64,000 nt of DNA, taken from NCBI RefSeq assembly GCF_034190915.1, contig NW_026947514.1, positions 6,965,701 to 7,029,700 on the forward strand. The letters run 5' to 3'. This DNA comes from Cavia porcellus (Eukaryota; Chordata; Mammalia; Rodentia; Caviidae). Of this stretch, positions 1 to 10,769 are shown piece after piece (within the stretch, counting starts at the first letter, position 1; the number at the start of each line of letters is the position of its first letter). Position numbers and translations under genes: made by a program. The notes under the pieces were generated by a model. The model was not told the origin of the DNA, did not search any database, and saw only the letters and a program-made list of their open reading frames with translations.

Positions 1-979
1 AGAGAGGGAATTGAGAAGAATTTATGGCCTGGACACTTGAAAGAAGTAAATTGTAATTCTGTTTAAAGCTGTAGCGAACCTTTTAAACACCTTTTATTAT
101 AGGAAAGAAGCACTCACTTTTAGAACACTGTCAGGACTTAGTTCAGCTTGTACTGGGGACTTCTGGTCTTCATTTAGGGGGGAAAAACCCATGACCTTGT
201 TTAGGGAAAAGAAAAAGAAGACACAAATGTCTATCTTGGACCAAACTGCAGGGAAAACATCACAATAATAGGATCAAAGGAGAAATGGTGCCTCTGTGAA
301 TAATTGGGTAAATGTTGAGTTTCGAGGGTAATGTGTTTTGTTTTTTGTTTTGTTTTAGTGGCTTCATATTTTCAAATAAAATACCAAACAGCGCATGATT
401 ATATTTATGGGGCTGCGTAACAGATTTAGATTTCTAAATGTCTTTAATTGCATTACAGATAAAAGTGCTACTCAAAATATTTGTGAGGCGATATAATGGA
501 AAAAGTTGTCTTTTGAAACCTGCATGCACCAGGCTGCTTTGGAAGTGCAGTCAATTTCAGACCAAAATTAATAATAATAATACTAATCACCCAACTGCCA
601 AAACAGTTTTAAGAGGAAATATATTTTTATGGGGGAACATCACAGGTTGTTTCTATCATTAATGATGCTTACCTCTCTTTTGCTCGGGAACAAAACCCTA
701 ATCAGTGGCTTCCTCCTTTCGGGAGTGATAATCACCCTTCATGGGTGAGATGTCCTATATTTATGTGATAGCCAGTGTAAAGCCGAAAGTGTCTCAATAT
801 GTTACTGCACCGAGGAATCACGGTCCCTTCCCCCCGCGTTCATGGCCCCCTGGGGTGCAGCTTTGCCTGTGAGAGTTATGTTTGCCTGCTCATCTTTCAT
901 CTTGCTGAGCTATGATTAACCGTCTTCCCAGGGCCGGAGGTGGGGCCAGAGACCGGATTCGGGAAACCTTAGCTACCCA
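1..979. other. Unique AT-rich non-coding segment, candidate conserved element
   Basis: No SINE, LINE, LTR or microsatellite is recognisable here. The sequence is AT-rich and non-repetitive, with homeodomain-like cores (for example TTTAATTGCATTACAG near 443 and TAATCA-type sites near 585 and 700). Open frames are short and begin in low-complexity A/T sequence, so coding is unlikely. Long repeat-free AT-rich tracts in mammals are often conserved regulatory DNA. That is inference and needs a cross-species alignment. Confidence 0.3.
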
Positions 980-2643
980 TCATGTTTGATTTCAGATGGA
1001 AATGAAGATATTGAGGCGGCACCTCCCCCAGTGCAGCCCGCAGCTTCCCGGGGTGATCTACTCCGATGGAAGTCATTCCTGGGTTTCGCAAATGTTTATC
1101 CAAACGGTCGCAGGCACCGTACATGGGACGCAGATAAACAGCCACTCAGAGGGCAAAGGGTTTCGGAACCAGATGCACCTGTTTAAATGCCACATGTTGT
1201 CACTGGCTAATCCCCATGTCTTCCCTCATTTCCACCCCCACCACAGAAGGATCTCCTGTGTGCTGTAGATATAGATGGACTCGAGCCTTATTTACATTAC
1301 GCGCCTGTGTCTCTAGGCTCCGGTGGTGTAGATTTTAGAGGGCTGGTGCACCCATGGCCTCTACTGGTGTGTGCACATTTCAACATGTAACTCCGGCAAG
1401 TCAGGAAAATAATTGGGTTTTCCTCTGAGAAGGGGTGGGGGGAGGATTCTTCCTGTGATGTTTCAAAAATTCAAAATTTGCCCATTCATCTGCATGATAG
1501 GTCTAAGCACACAGTTGAAAGATATATTTAGGTGGCAGAGACCGCAATATAGGATGTGGAATTGTGAGTCCTTTCACTTGGGGGACCTGAAGGAAACGTG
1601 CTCATTTTGAACAGGACTGTCTACCAGTGTGGGCTGGGGGGGGGGGGAGGGCTTACCTTGGAATTACACTGGTGAGAATTTTTTTCACCCCTAAGGCATT
1701 TTAATGTGTCTGGGATGTGTGAAGGCAGGCGCTGCAATCCGGATCCACGTGTTCCTCCTCAATTAAATCACTCCTCAAATATACACGGAAGGAAGTGTAC
1801 ATATGACATTTCACAAATAATAAGGGGTGGGGGCAGCGCTCTCCTATCTGCAAGAGTGAGCCAGGCTTTTCTACGTCACACACACGCGCACACACACGCG
1901 CACACACACAGTGAGTGGGCAAGTCTCAGTGATTAAGGTCACGAGGTTTGTTCCTTTCTGCTCTGCCTAATGTGATTGAATCGGAACAATACCTTTGAAC
2001 TCCTGGGCTATGATCTGCATACTAATTGATCTCAAGTCCTTGGTGATGATCCTCGGAGGCATCCACCATTCCGTTCAGAGGAAGGAGCCAGGCCCTGCTC
2101 AAAGGTTGCTACTGAAATCAGAGAGAACAACAAAAAGTCCCTGCCTGAAGAGTGCCAGCAAGCGGATCGGCCCATGCTACTCCCTAGCTCCCCCTGCAAG
2201 TGGCTTTTGGAAATAAAAAGGGTTTGTCCAGGACTGGGAAGCCCACTCAGCCGGGAAAGCTCGGGCTGCTTCTGCCCATCCACTTTGCAAGGGAGGCAGA
2301 GGGAACCCGCTTTTCAGGGTTTACACCTGTCCTTGTGACGTTTTATCCAAAAATAAAACAGGTCAGTAATAGATTCCCTGCAAGAGGTTTGTCAAACTTC
2401 TCAGTGGAAGGACAGAATCCTGTGTGTAGATTTCATTCTTCTAAAACCCTGCACAAGGCCAGGCTGATCCTGTCTTTTTTAAATTTTTAGTATTGTTTTC
2501 TTTACTGGGAATTTTTGCGCACTGGTTTTTAAAAATTTTATACATGAGGGCCGGCCTTAGTGACTTCCTGTTTTCCCCAGTCCTTTCCGGTGGCCTTAAC
2601 TTAAGGGCCTCTCTGTATATTCTTAAGAATGTCAGCAGGTAAA
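980..2643. other. Unique sequence, no gene seen
   Basis: Mixed-composition unique DNA. A run of G lies at about 1627-1650 and a CA/CG-rich run at about 1879-1911. A polypyrimidine-like 'TTTGATTTCAG' before 996 looks like a 3' splice site, but the frame that follows has no recognisable protein and no matching donor-bounded exon could be defined. The part near 1975-2060 has TCF-like (CTTTGA) and homeodomain-like (TAATTGAT) motifs and may be conserved. Confidence 0.3.
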
Positions 2644-2752
2644 GCAGAGCATAGTGGCTCACACCTACAGTCCCAGCATTCAGGAAGCTGAGGCAGGACA
2701 ATCCCTGTGAGTTCAGGGTCAGTCTGGCTGCACAGCAAAAAGAGGAAAAAAA
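2644..2752 (+). mobile_element. B1 SINE
   Basis: The sequence follows the 7SL-derived B1 order: a diverged promoter-box start, 'GTGGCTCACACCTACAGTCCCAGCATTC', 'GAAGCTGAGGCAGGA', then 'GTTCAGGGTCAGTCTGG' and an A-rich tail. It is a single unit with no ID half. It is transcribed by RNA polymerase III and mobilised by L1 proteins when young; this copy is diverged and presumably dead. Confidence 0.85.
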
Positions 2753-3056
2753 TGTCAGGATGAAATGGGAAAAAATCTTTTATCCAAAATCTACACATTT
2801 AGCTATAAACATAAACACACTTGGAAACAAGCAGAAGCTTCCCCAAGGACTCTTGCATCTCTTCTAGGGAAGGGGAAGTGCTGGCCCAGACACACTAAAC
2901 CACAAGTCGAGTCACAGAAGACAATTTCTACCCTGTGCAGTATGATAATGAATCGACCAGGTCCGACCAGGTTCCATTACTAAGCCAAAGTGATTTTTCT
3001 CGAGGTGGCCTTGGAAAGAAGAAACACCTTTTGGGGGGAGAAAATTATGTAAGAAA

Positions 3057-3174
3057 TTTTTTTTTTTTTTTTTTTTTTTTGGTCTTTTTTGCTTTTACCG
3101 GTACCAGGGATCAAACTCACGACTGCCTGCTTGCACGGCAGGCACTTATGCTGCTGAGCTAAATCCCCAGCCCC
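3057..3174 (-). mobile_element. ID (tRNA-derived) SINE
   Basis: On the plus strand this is a run of T (3057-3080, the complement of the tail), then 'CGGTACCAGGGATCAAACTC' and 'CTGAGCTAAATCCCCAGCC'. That is the reverse complement of a tRNA-like head with A and B boxes (GTTCGATTCCC-type B box). Length and tail fit an ID element. Confidence 0.85.
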
Positions 3175-3345
3175 TTGGAACTTATTAAAAGTGATGGTCA
3201 TAAGATTACTAAAGCAAACAGTTGTGCAAAATAAAAACAAAACATTTTCTCAGATAGGAAATCATCACTTGTAACAGACTAGAAGGTTTTCTTGAAATGG
3301 AGGTCTTGACCATGGAGGTCACCACATTTGGCTTGGAAAGTGCAC

Positions 3346-3363
3346 ATATATATATATATATAT
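3346..3363. repeat. (TA)n microsatellite
   Basis: Nine or so uninterrupted AT dinucleotides lie directly beside the tail side of the following B1/ID dimer. They probably grew from its A-rich tail. Confidence 0.85.
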
Positions 3364-3367
3364 GAAT

Positions 3368-3563
3368 GATGGAATTTTTCTGCTGGCACTGGAAAGTGAA
3401 CCCAGGGCCTTTGCACTGAGCTCCTCTCCAGTCCTTCTCTGTTCTTGTTTTAAGACAGGTTCTTCATACATCACCACATTGCCCAGGCTGGGCTTAACTT
3501 GCATTCCTCCTGCCTCAGCCTCCCTGAGTGCTAGGATCACAAGTATGTGGCACCACACCCTGC
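3368..3563 (-). mobile_element. B1-dID dimeric SINE
   Basis: In plus-strand order there is a reverse ID-like part ('GGAAAGTGAACCCAGGGCCT', 'CACTGAGCTCCTCTCCAG') and then a reverse B1 ('TTGCCCAGGCTGGGCTTAAC', 'CTGCCTCAGCCTCCCTGAGT', 'CACCACACCCTGC'). Read on the minus strand, B1 precedes a shortened ID, the structure described for B1-dID. A similar dimer lies at 60797-60990. Confidence 0.75.
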
Positions 3564-3823
3564 TAGAATACGTTATTGTTAGAATTAATCAGCTAACACC
3601 AAGGTGCCCCTGTTCACTTCAGCCACCTTTGCCTGGCACTCTTTGCTGGCAGCCAAAGGATACAGAGGGAGACAGAAAGTTCTCCGGCTTTCCATTCCCC
3701 CCACCGCTGCACCCAGCGCTGTCTGCCTGCAGTACAGAGCCCGGGCCCTCAGCCCTTCCGGCCCAGGGTGGTCCCAGAGGAGGCTCTCACAGGCTTACCA
3801 GGGTCACCAGCGAGCCAACGTGA

Positions 3824-3929
3824 CTTCCACGTCTTTTTGGTTTTAGTAGTACCTGGAATCGAATTCAGGACCTCACATTTGCCAGACAGGCACCGTGCCA
3901 CTGAACTAACTCCTCGGCTTCCATGTCTT
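3824..3929 (-). mobile_element. ID SINE with target-site duplication
   Basis: The ID body is about 3836-3917 on the minus strand ('GTACCTGGAATCGAATTCAG', 'GCCACTGAACTAACTCCTCGG'-like). It is flanked by CTTCCACGTCTT (3824-3835) and CTTCCATGTCTT (3918-3929). The 12 bp duplication has one mismatch, at a CpG, as expected from L1-driven insertion followed by decay. Confidence 0.85.
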
Positions 3930-4103
3930 CCCATTACAGTAAGTAGATGCTTTTCTAAGACCAGGTTATAAAAAAGAAAGGAAGAAGGAAAAACTGTACT
4001 GTCTGTAATTTGTCATGAATTTCAATTAGCAGAAAACTTTTGATTTTTTTTTCTTTTTGAGAAAATAAATTGGCATACTCCAAATTTTAAGAATAGTGGG
4101 GGT

Positions 4104-4191
4104 GGGCTGGGAATACAGCTCAGGGGCACAGTGCCTGCCTGGGAAGGGCAAGGTCGTGTGTTCCATTCCCTGTACCAAAAACAAACAAAAC
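4104..4191 (+). mobile_element. ID SINE
   Basis: The head 'GGGCTGGGAATACAGCTCAG' (A box), then 'TGCCTGCCTGGGAAGGGCAA', a B-box region 'GTGTTCCATTCCCTGTACC', and a short A-rich tail. It is the same family as the ID copies at 3057 and 42061. Confidence 0.85.
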
Positions 4192-4586
4192 AGAATGTGG
4201 TTAATGCAGAGAACGACGGAAAGACAAAGGTGTGTGCACACGCGTGTACATGGGCGTGCACGTGTGGAGAAAACGCTGCGCCCACCGCTGCTGGATCCTG
4301 AGTCATCGGTGCTGGAGCCCTGGGTAGGGGAGCGTCTTGCACACATGCCCCGATTGTTCTGGCGGGTTCTGCAGCGTGGCCGCCCCAGAGCCCCCCGCCA
4401 GAAAAGACTCGCAGCGTCCTGGAGCGGCACACACACTTCAGGGAGCCAGTCTACACTCGCAGGCTCCCTGCTCAGAGAGGCTTTTGGAAAGGAAATACAG
4501 AATCGTTTTGCAATTGGAAAGTACCAAGGGATTTTTTTCCCCTCTCCTTTCAGACACACAGACGAGTTCCCAAACTGGAGCAGAAC

Positions 4587-4606
4587 TTTTTTTTTTTTTT
4601 TTTTTT
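4587..4606. repeat. Poly(T) tract
   Basis: A run of 20 T. No SINE body could be attached to it with confidence. Confidence 0.9.
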
Positions 4607-4619
4607 GAAACATGCGACT

Positions 4620-5813
4620 GTGTGAAATTTGTCTGGTTTCAGATTTACACAGAATTTTGGAACAATCTTGTTTTCATCCAAACAAACTCAAGCTGAAGAA
4701 ACTTCTCCACTGAGTTGGGAGCATATTTGCAAGGAGAAACTGATGTTCCTAATTCATTAACTCACCAGCATTTGGTTCCCGTTGACTCACTGAACATGCA
4801 CAGCCCGGTGACTTGTGCTGATTTTTTAGAGCTGCCTGTCGCCTGGCGCAGTCTTTAGTACCAAGTGAAAGACTAGAGGAACAAAAACCCATTGTGACAT
4901 CAGCTTGTGTCTGTTCTCGGGCCTTAAGGGAGGATGTTAGATTTCGGAGATGCTCAACACACAGAGCTGGATGGAAAGAATGTTTGTTCAGTAAGTAAAT
5001 AAGCAAAATAAAAAACACACCCCTCCATAACATGAGACAGTATAAAATGAAAATACCCAGTTCAGGGTTTCCACCATTCCAGCAGAGAGCAGGGGATCTC
5101 AGGAAGCTGAACAGCAGGTAATTACGCTGGACGGTTTGATCACAAATGGCCACCGGCACAGCCCTGCGTGGTGGTGGAGGGCGCAGAAGCGGAAGTCCTG
5201 TCCTCAAGGGTCTTCTGTTCTGCTTGTGGGGAGGGGCCCCTAGACGGGGACCTGATGGGATATAATAAGAGTGGGAGGAGGAAGTCGGGGTCGGCCTGCT
5301 TGGTGATGAGAGATCTGCAGGAAAGAGGACTTGTTGGTAAGGTCGTAAAGAACAAGGAGAAAAGCCTGCCCTCTCGGGGAGAGGTGATCCAAGGGTCCGG
5401 AGAACCCTGGGGACAGAAGTGGGGAGTGGTCTGATCAGACACAGATGGAGGCAAAGGGACAGGTCATGCAGGGGCTCTGAGGATGGCACGAACCTCTCTG
5501 TGAACACCCCAACCCCGTTCATTTGTGGGGTACCAGGCCAGCCTTTGTATGTCCCTGGACGCAGGTCCCACACTGGGTCCAAAACATACAATGGGAACTA
5601 TTCCTGGTCCGGTTTCACACCTTTCATTGCCTTGGGGCCTCGGTCTTCTGTTCTATAAAACGGGAGCTTCTAGAGAAGACCTCCAGAGGGAAAGATGAAA
5701 GGGACAGAGTTTTGCCAAACCGAAATGTAGTGGTACTTACATAAATACATTCTCAGGCTCTTTTTAAAGAAACAGAAATAGCAAAACTAAATAAGAAAAT
5801 CAAGAGCCTAGTC
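4620..5813. other. Unique sequence, possible MIR at 5560-5740
   Basis: A long open frame (about 280 codons, minus strand, 4749-5591) crosses this stretch. It has no recognisable domain and is best treated as chance. The part 'GGCCTCGGTCTTCTGTTCTA' then 'TAAAACGGGAG' near 5636-5668 resembles the conserved core of a plus-strand MIR SINE. Nothing else was recognised. Confidence 0.35.
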
Positions 5814-5870
5814 ATCTATGCTGCTATGCATAGATTACAGGTGGATACCACCATGCATAATAGCATAGAT
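5814..5870. repeat. Imperfect hairpin with an embedded B1-like scrap
   Basis: ATCTATGCTGCTATGCAT (5814-5831) pairs with ATGCATAATAGCATAGAT (5853-5870) at 15 of 18 positions. Between them GGTGG-ATA-CCACC (5840-5852) forms an inner stem. The stretch 'GATTACAGGTGGATACCACC' also resembles the 3' part of an antisense B1, so part of the symmetry may be accidental. Confidence 0.6.
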
Positions 5871-5879
5871 TATTCATCA

Positions 5880-6633
5880 GTGCATGTACCTATATTCATA
5901 ATGCAATTTTAAAATATATATATACAAAAGCACAAAAATCAGCTTTATCTGATGGAGAAAATAAAAATTTACTTCTCGCTATATTCCCAGCTTTTGAACA
6001 TTTATAATATTAATATGAATATCTCCATAGTACTTATTTGTAGCCCATCATTGTGAATGTATATTAATCTATAACAGTGATAACTGTACTCCAGCAGAGG
6101 CACCACCTACAACGGGCCCCAGCCGCAGCTGTAGGACACGCTTCGGGTGTAACACAGACACTGCTATGGGTTAATCCACAGGGTCATAAAAATATGGTTA
6201 GCTATATCCATATAAATACTGTGAAGATCAATGTCCCTGAATACACTGTTATGGAATTATTTCCAATTTTAAATTTTTGAAAAGATTTCTAAATCACATG
6301 TAGTGTTAATAACAATCATTAGTCCCGTAGGGAAGTGGCGCTCATTTTTCTGTCTCCTGTGTGACAAAGGCTGGTTCTACGGTTCTTCCCCTGGACACGT
6401 GAGGGTCGCACACTGGGCACCTTCTGGCAATTGTTTCTCACGGTAGAGAGGTAAATATGGGAGCCTGCTTCTTCTGTGTTAATGGCTGCCCGCCACTGCT
6501 TTGTGAGGGGTTTTATATTGTGTTGCATCTGCAAATCTAAGTGGGATTTTTCTCCAATCAGTTATTGTTCTAAACTAAACCTTGAACGGTATGTTTTTGT
6601 GAATTTGTGTCAGTATAGAAACCCTAATTTCTG
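5880..6633. other. AT-rich unique sequence
   Basis: No repeat family or coding frame was recognised. It is strongly AT-rich near 5900-6080 and 6180-6300. Confidence 0.3.
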
Positions 6634-6805
6634 GTTTTTTGTTTTTTGCTTTTTTTTTTTTTTTTTTTGATGCAGGGTCTCACTATGCAGTTCAGGCTGG
6701 CCTTGAGCTCATTTTGTAGCCCAGACTGGTCTTAAACTCACAGGGAATCTCCTGCCTCAGCCTCCCAAGTGCTGGGATTACAGGTCTGTGCCGCCACACC
6801 CAGCT
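6634..6805 (-). mobile_element. B1 SINE (long form)
   Basis: A T-rich tail complement (6634-6669) is followed by 'GCAGGGTCTCACTATGCAG', 'CAGGCTGGCCTTGAGCTCA', then 'TTGTAGCCCAGACTGGTCTT' and 'CCTCCCAAGTGCTGGGATTA'. The two 'CTGG..TTGAGCTCA/TAAACTCA' stretches fit the internal duplication known in rodent B1. Similar sequences on both sides (CCCTAATTTCTG before, CACTAAATTTCTG after) may be a decayed target duplication. Confidence 0.85.
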
Positions 6806-7011
6806 CAAGAACACTAAATTTCTGAAGTTTAACTGTGAGGTTAAAGCATATCGATTATGTTAACAGTGATACATCTGACCAATCTGTCCTACAAAGAGTA
6901 AGTTATCACTCACATATATCATGACATGTAAGCTGTCTTTCACCCATTCTGCTCTCAATCTGAATTTGTGGTTTTCTATCTGGGAGGATATTTTTAGCAA
7001 GCATTTGTGTT

Positions 7012-7013
<2 letters not shown>

Positions 7014-7055
<42 letters not shown>
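7014..7055. repeat. (GT)n microsatellite
   Basis: About 21 uninterrupted GT units; probably polymorphic. Confidence 0.95.
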
Positions 7056-7057
<2 letters not shown>

Positions 7058-7059
7058 CC

Positions 7060-9590
7060 ATTAGTGTTCTTTTCTTTTCCCAATGATTTTTCTATATTAA
7101 TGATTGACTAAAGCTTTTTATTTATTCAAGAAATTGGTCTGTGATACATCTTGCAAGCCAAGAGTTTCATGCTTATAAAGTAAAACGTGCCCATCTTCAT
7201 TCTTTATGACGTCTATGTCTTGTGCTGTGCTTTCGAGGGCTTCATTAGTTCCAAGGGTCCTGGTGGAGAGGAATTCTGCTCCAGAGCAAAGGGAGCTCAC
7301 AGAGCCTGCAGCCACCCTCCCAGGCAGGGGTGGCACAGACGTGGGGCAGAGGGCAGGTCAGGAGCGCTGGTCTGGAGGAAGGAGAGACTGAAAGTGGCTT
7401 AGAGAGGTCGAGGATGGAGTGGACATCCTGACGGCGTGATTGTGTGGTAGGGAAGGATGCACAGATGAGGGGCCTGAAGAAGCCATGGGGACAGCTGTGC
7501 AGGTGACAAGAAGAACTCAGACCTGTGCCCGAGATGGCCATCGGGTGAGGAACCGGCCAGGGACAAAGGCAGGAACCCGGAAGTCCAATCTCTGCCAGCA
7601 GGCAGCGCTGGAGGACATGGGCTGCAGGGAGTGAGTGTGAGTTCTGGGCCATGGCAGCTTCGGGAGCCTGCGAGGAAGCCCCAGGGCCATGGCAGGAAGA
7701 TGACTGGCTGGGAGTGACACTCCCAGGAGCTGTGCTGGCTTCCTTCGTCAGTTCCTCCTCTGTCACGCAAAACAGCCGCCTGCAAGGAGCTGATGACGAC
7801 AAATACCTCACTCAGAGTCTGGTCCTCGGAGGGTCCCCCAAGCAGGCTGTGAGCCCCCCAGTTCACCCTCCCACACTGACTCTTGCAGCAAAACGGCACA
7901 CAGAGCATTCAGGTCCTCTGCAGGGCCCCGAGGATGCAGGGCTCATGGAGCTCAGTCCTGTCCTCAGAAAGTACCAGGTCCAGTGGGGAAGGACAGAAAA
8001 GCACAGATGGGGTAGCAGATCAAGCCTGTGCCCGTAAAGTCCCAGGGAGGCAGAAAAAGACGGGGAATTTCACTGCAGCTGGGAGAAACCACACGGCATC
8101 TGAGGGCTGCACAGAGAAAAGGCTTCGTCACCTTTGAAATCAGAACCACCAGGCGCTGCATTACCACTTGCAAACAATCATTTCTTGCAATTCTCTGATG
8201 GGCTTATAAGGAAAAGCAAGTCAGGGGTCACTGTCCTGCTTCTGACAGCCAAGGAAACTGAGGCACAGGCAGACGCACTGATGTCCGTCACGCCCCCTGA
8301 CTCTCCCAGACACCAAGCAGCCACCCAGAAGAGGATGCACGCAAGAAAACAACCAGGCGGAGGATGGGGTGGGGAACAGAAATCCTGGAAGCCCTTCTGA
8401 AAACTCATTAAATAGCTCAAAAGCAAGTTTTTCTACCAAATTGTAAATGGGATCTAGACTCCTTCGGTTTCTTCTGGCCACACAATGCCCTAGGTTCTCT
8501 CCCATCTTGGTGACGTCCACAGGCAGGTGCCTCCATCACCAGTGACAGAGCTCCTCCGTGTTCTCGTGAAGTCACTTGAAGAAGAAGCAATAATGTCCCA
8601 AGCAACCACCATCCCAAACACACAATGGACAAAGGTGGGCATTTGTGTGTGCACGGGACCTACAAGGCCCTCTGGTTTCTAACATCTGCACTGACCCTCC
8701 AGGCCTTGATCCTCCGGTTGCCCATGATAGGGAGGTAAAGACAGATAAATAGATCTTTATGGCTAAGGGAGAGCTCCGAGTAATTGAGATTACTCCTATT
8801 CATCACACCTGAGCCCCACCTCTCCTGCCCATCCAGTGCCAGGAGGGTTTGCCACGGCTGTGGATCTTATAGGAGACCTCTTAGCTCTGAGATAAAGACC
8901 ACTTCTTCCCACCACAGCTTCCCAGCCCAGGTTCTTGCTGGGAATCACTCCCGACCTTCCCCCTCCTCTAGTGAAACCTCCTCCACAGTGCACCTGAGTA
9001 TGTGAATGTTCACATGCTCCTGGTTCTGCAGCAGTGTGTGTTCAGGAGCTTGTGTGCATGCGTGTGATGTGTTTGTGTGTGCATGTGTACACATGTTTAT
9101 AGGGATTGTGTTGAAGTGAAGGAACCAAATTAAGAAGTAGAGAGGGAAGAACTGAGAAATGAATAAAATCAGAAAGTCTCCGATCTTGCTGTGCGGTCTC
9201 TGGCTCCAAACTGGAAGCTCAACCAGTTTTTCTGGTCACCATTACAGAGCATCTCTTCAGGCCCTGCCACTAAAGAAAAGGTTCATAATTTCTTTGGAAG
9301 AAAAGAAAAAATAAAGAATGAAAGTACGAGGTCTCCAGAGGTAGCAGCAAACACTCAGAGGACAGTGGTGCTCAGTAACCATCACAGGGTGCACGGAGAT
9401 AGGGGTCAGGCAGGGTGGCTTTGGAGGTGTGGCCCTGGTGACAGAAAGGTCCTGGCCCTTGGAGTCAGCGATCCTTGCTCCACACTGACAGGAGCCAGCA
9501 CACAAACCTGAAGGCAAAAACAAGCTGGCATTACTCCCTGAGGTTCATAATTCCTGTTGCCCAGAACTTATAAATTCTCTGTTATTACTT
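7060..9590. other. Unique sequence with a possible MIR near 8228-8300
   Basis: Mostly moderate-GC single-copy DNA. Frames on both strands between 7200 and 8100 overlap and are not recognisable. 'CCAAGGAAACTGAGGCACAG' near 8250 is the signature of an antisense MIR core. TG-rich imperfect repeats occur around 9005-9100. One half of a direct repeat is listed separately. Confidence 0.35.
8630..8702 (+). repeat. Direct repeat, copy 1
   Basis: Begins CAAAGGTGGGCATTTGTGTG, then TGCACGGGACC, then CTCTGGTTTCTAACATCTGC. It is closely matched at 10385-10447, with an extra 9-10 bases in this copy ('TACAAGGCC'). The flanks do not match. Confidence 0.7.
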
Positions 9591-9592
9591 AT

Positions 9593-9623
9593 GTGCTCAC
9601 CTCGGCAGCATATACTAAGATTG
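9593..9623 (+). pseudogene. RNU6 (pseudogene fragment): U6 snRNA 5' fragment
   Basis: GTGCTCACCTCGGCAGCA then TATACTAAGATTG matches the first about 33 nt of U6 (GTGCTCGCTTCGGCAGCACA then TATACTAAAATTG), with two substitutions before a 2 nt deletion. The rest of U6 is absent and unrelated sequence follows at 9624. There is no proximal sequence element or TATA of a real U6 promoter in the expected place. It is a truncated or chimeric retrocopy and is not expected to function in splicing. Confidence 0.75.
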
Positions 9624-10384
9624 CTACTCTTTGTCAATGCTTACGCTAATCCTACTGGGCCACCGACATAAAAGTGGACCATTAGGTAGCAGGGAGCCAG
9701 CGATGACTCCAGAGCAGATTTAGGTCAGAATTGCAGTCCAAGAAACTCTGCTGTCGGATCCCTCATGGAGCAGAGCCCCGCACCAACACAGCTCTCAGGA
9801 ATCTTCAGAGACACGTTCAGTTAAATTCATGTCTCACGCTGCAGAAGTTCGGGGCTTGTTCCCAGCTCTTTGCTCCTGCTCGGCAGAAACTGAGCGATCA
9901 GCAGTCAGAGAGGGAAAGAGTGAGGACAGATTAGGAGGAAAATAATCACAGGATATAAAGGAAGCCACCTGTGACTGACAGGTTAGTGCACCCCTGAGCT
10001 AAGGCGTGGATAGTCATTTTGCATCTCTCGGAGGTGACAGTGTTGGTGGAGAAGTCAGCCACCCCCACATCTCAGAGACTGACAGACTCAGGCTGATGGC
10101 CCGGAGTAGCCCCACCCTGCCCTGCTCTCTGAGGCTCCTGGGAACACCCGGCACTGGAGCAAGCAGGCTGGCAGGTGAGGGCAAGCTCCAGCCTGTTAGG
10201 AGCCCGCAGCAAAGCCTTGGCCAATCAGGAGATAGCACTAACTCCTTAAGGATGCTCGGGACTCTGAGGTCATCTCACCTGCCAGGGCCTCCTAAGGCAG
10301 CCAAGTCTCCTCAGGAAGATGTATAGTGAACAGAAGATGCCAAGGCCACCTCGGAAAGGATGTGCAACTCCCTGTGACACTAGG
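9624..10384. other. Unique sequence, no gene seen
   Basis: The bases just after the U6 piece (9624-9690) do not continue U6 and were not recognised. The remainder is single-copy with no defensible frame. Confidence 0.3.
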
Positions 10385-10447
10385 CAAAGGTGAGCATTTG
10401 TGTGTGCACGGGACCCTCTGATTTCCAACATCTGTGCTGAGCTTCCG
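10385..10447 (+). repeat. Direct repeat, copy 2
   Basis: Begins CAAAGGTGAGCATTTGTGTG, then TGCACGGGACC, then CTCTGATTTCCAACATCTGT. It matches copy 1 at 8630-8702 in the same orientation about 1.75 kb away. It could be a local duplication or two pieces of an unrecognised interspersed repeat. Confidence 0.7.
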
Positions 10448-10694
10448 AGCTCTGCCAGCAGAACAGTGAGCTGGGGGATGCAATTTCCTTGCTCATCAAA
10501 ACTGGCCCACACTATGCTGGAGGCAATGCTCTCCTTTCAAAAGACATTTCTGCTCCTAGAGCCCCTTGTATATTGAGTCCTGGGACCCAGAACGCAGCTC
10601 CCTGGAGCCCACAGCCCTGAGTCATACTGATCATTTTCAAAGAAGAGCTTCCTCCCCTGGATGGGACCACAAGGTCCCCATCAGGTCTTATCTG

Positions 10695-10765
10695 CCCTTC
10701 ATTCTCCAGGGCTCAGCACACAGCCTGACGTATATGTGCTGTATGACTTCAGTGAACAGAATCCT
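10695..10765 (+). mobile_element. L2 LINE 3' end fragment
   Basis: 'CAGGGCTCAGCACACAGCCTG' then 'GTGCTGTATGACTTCAGTGAA' follows the L2 3' end pattern (…CAGTGCCTGGCACATAGTAGG…AATAAAT). Old and diverged. Confidence 0.5.
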
Positions 10766-10769
10766 GTTT

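Noticed and set aside
986..1268. Possible exon after TTTGATTTCAG
   Set aside because: Acceptor-like signal only; two overlapping frames, neither recognisable, and no donor that fits.
4749..5591. Longest open frame, 280 codons, minus strand
   Set aside because: No recognisable domain, no splice or poly(A) context, competing frames on both strands, Pro/Ser/Leu-rich composition expected of chance in this GC range. A frame this long is plausible by chance in 64 kb.
9593..9700. Functional U6 gene
   Set aside because: Only the first third is present and the catalytic and Sm-like binding parts are missing.
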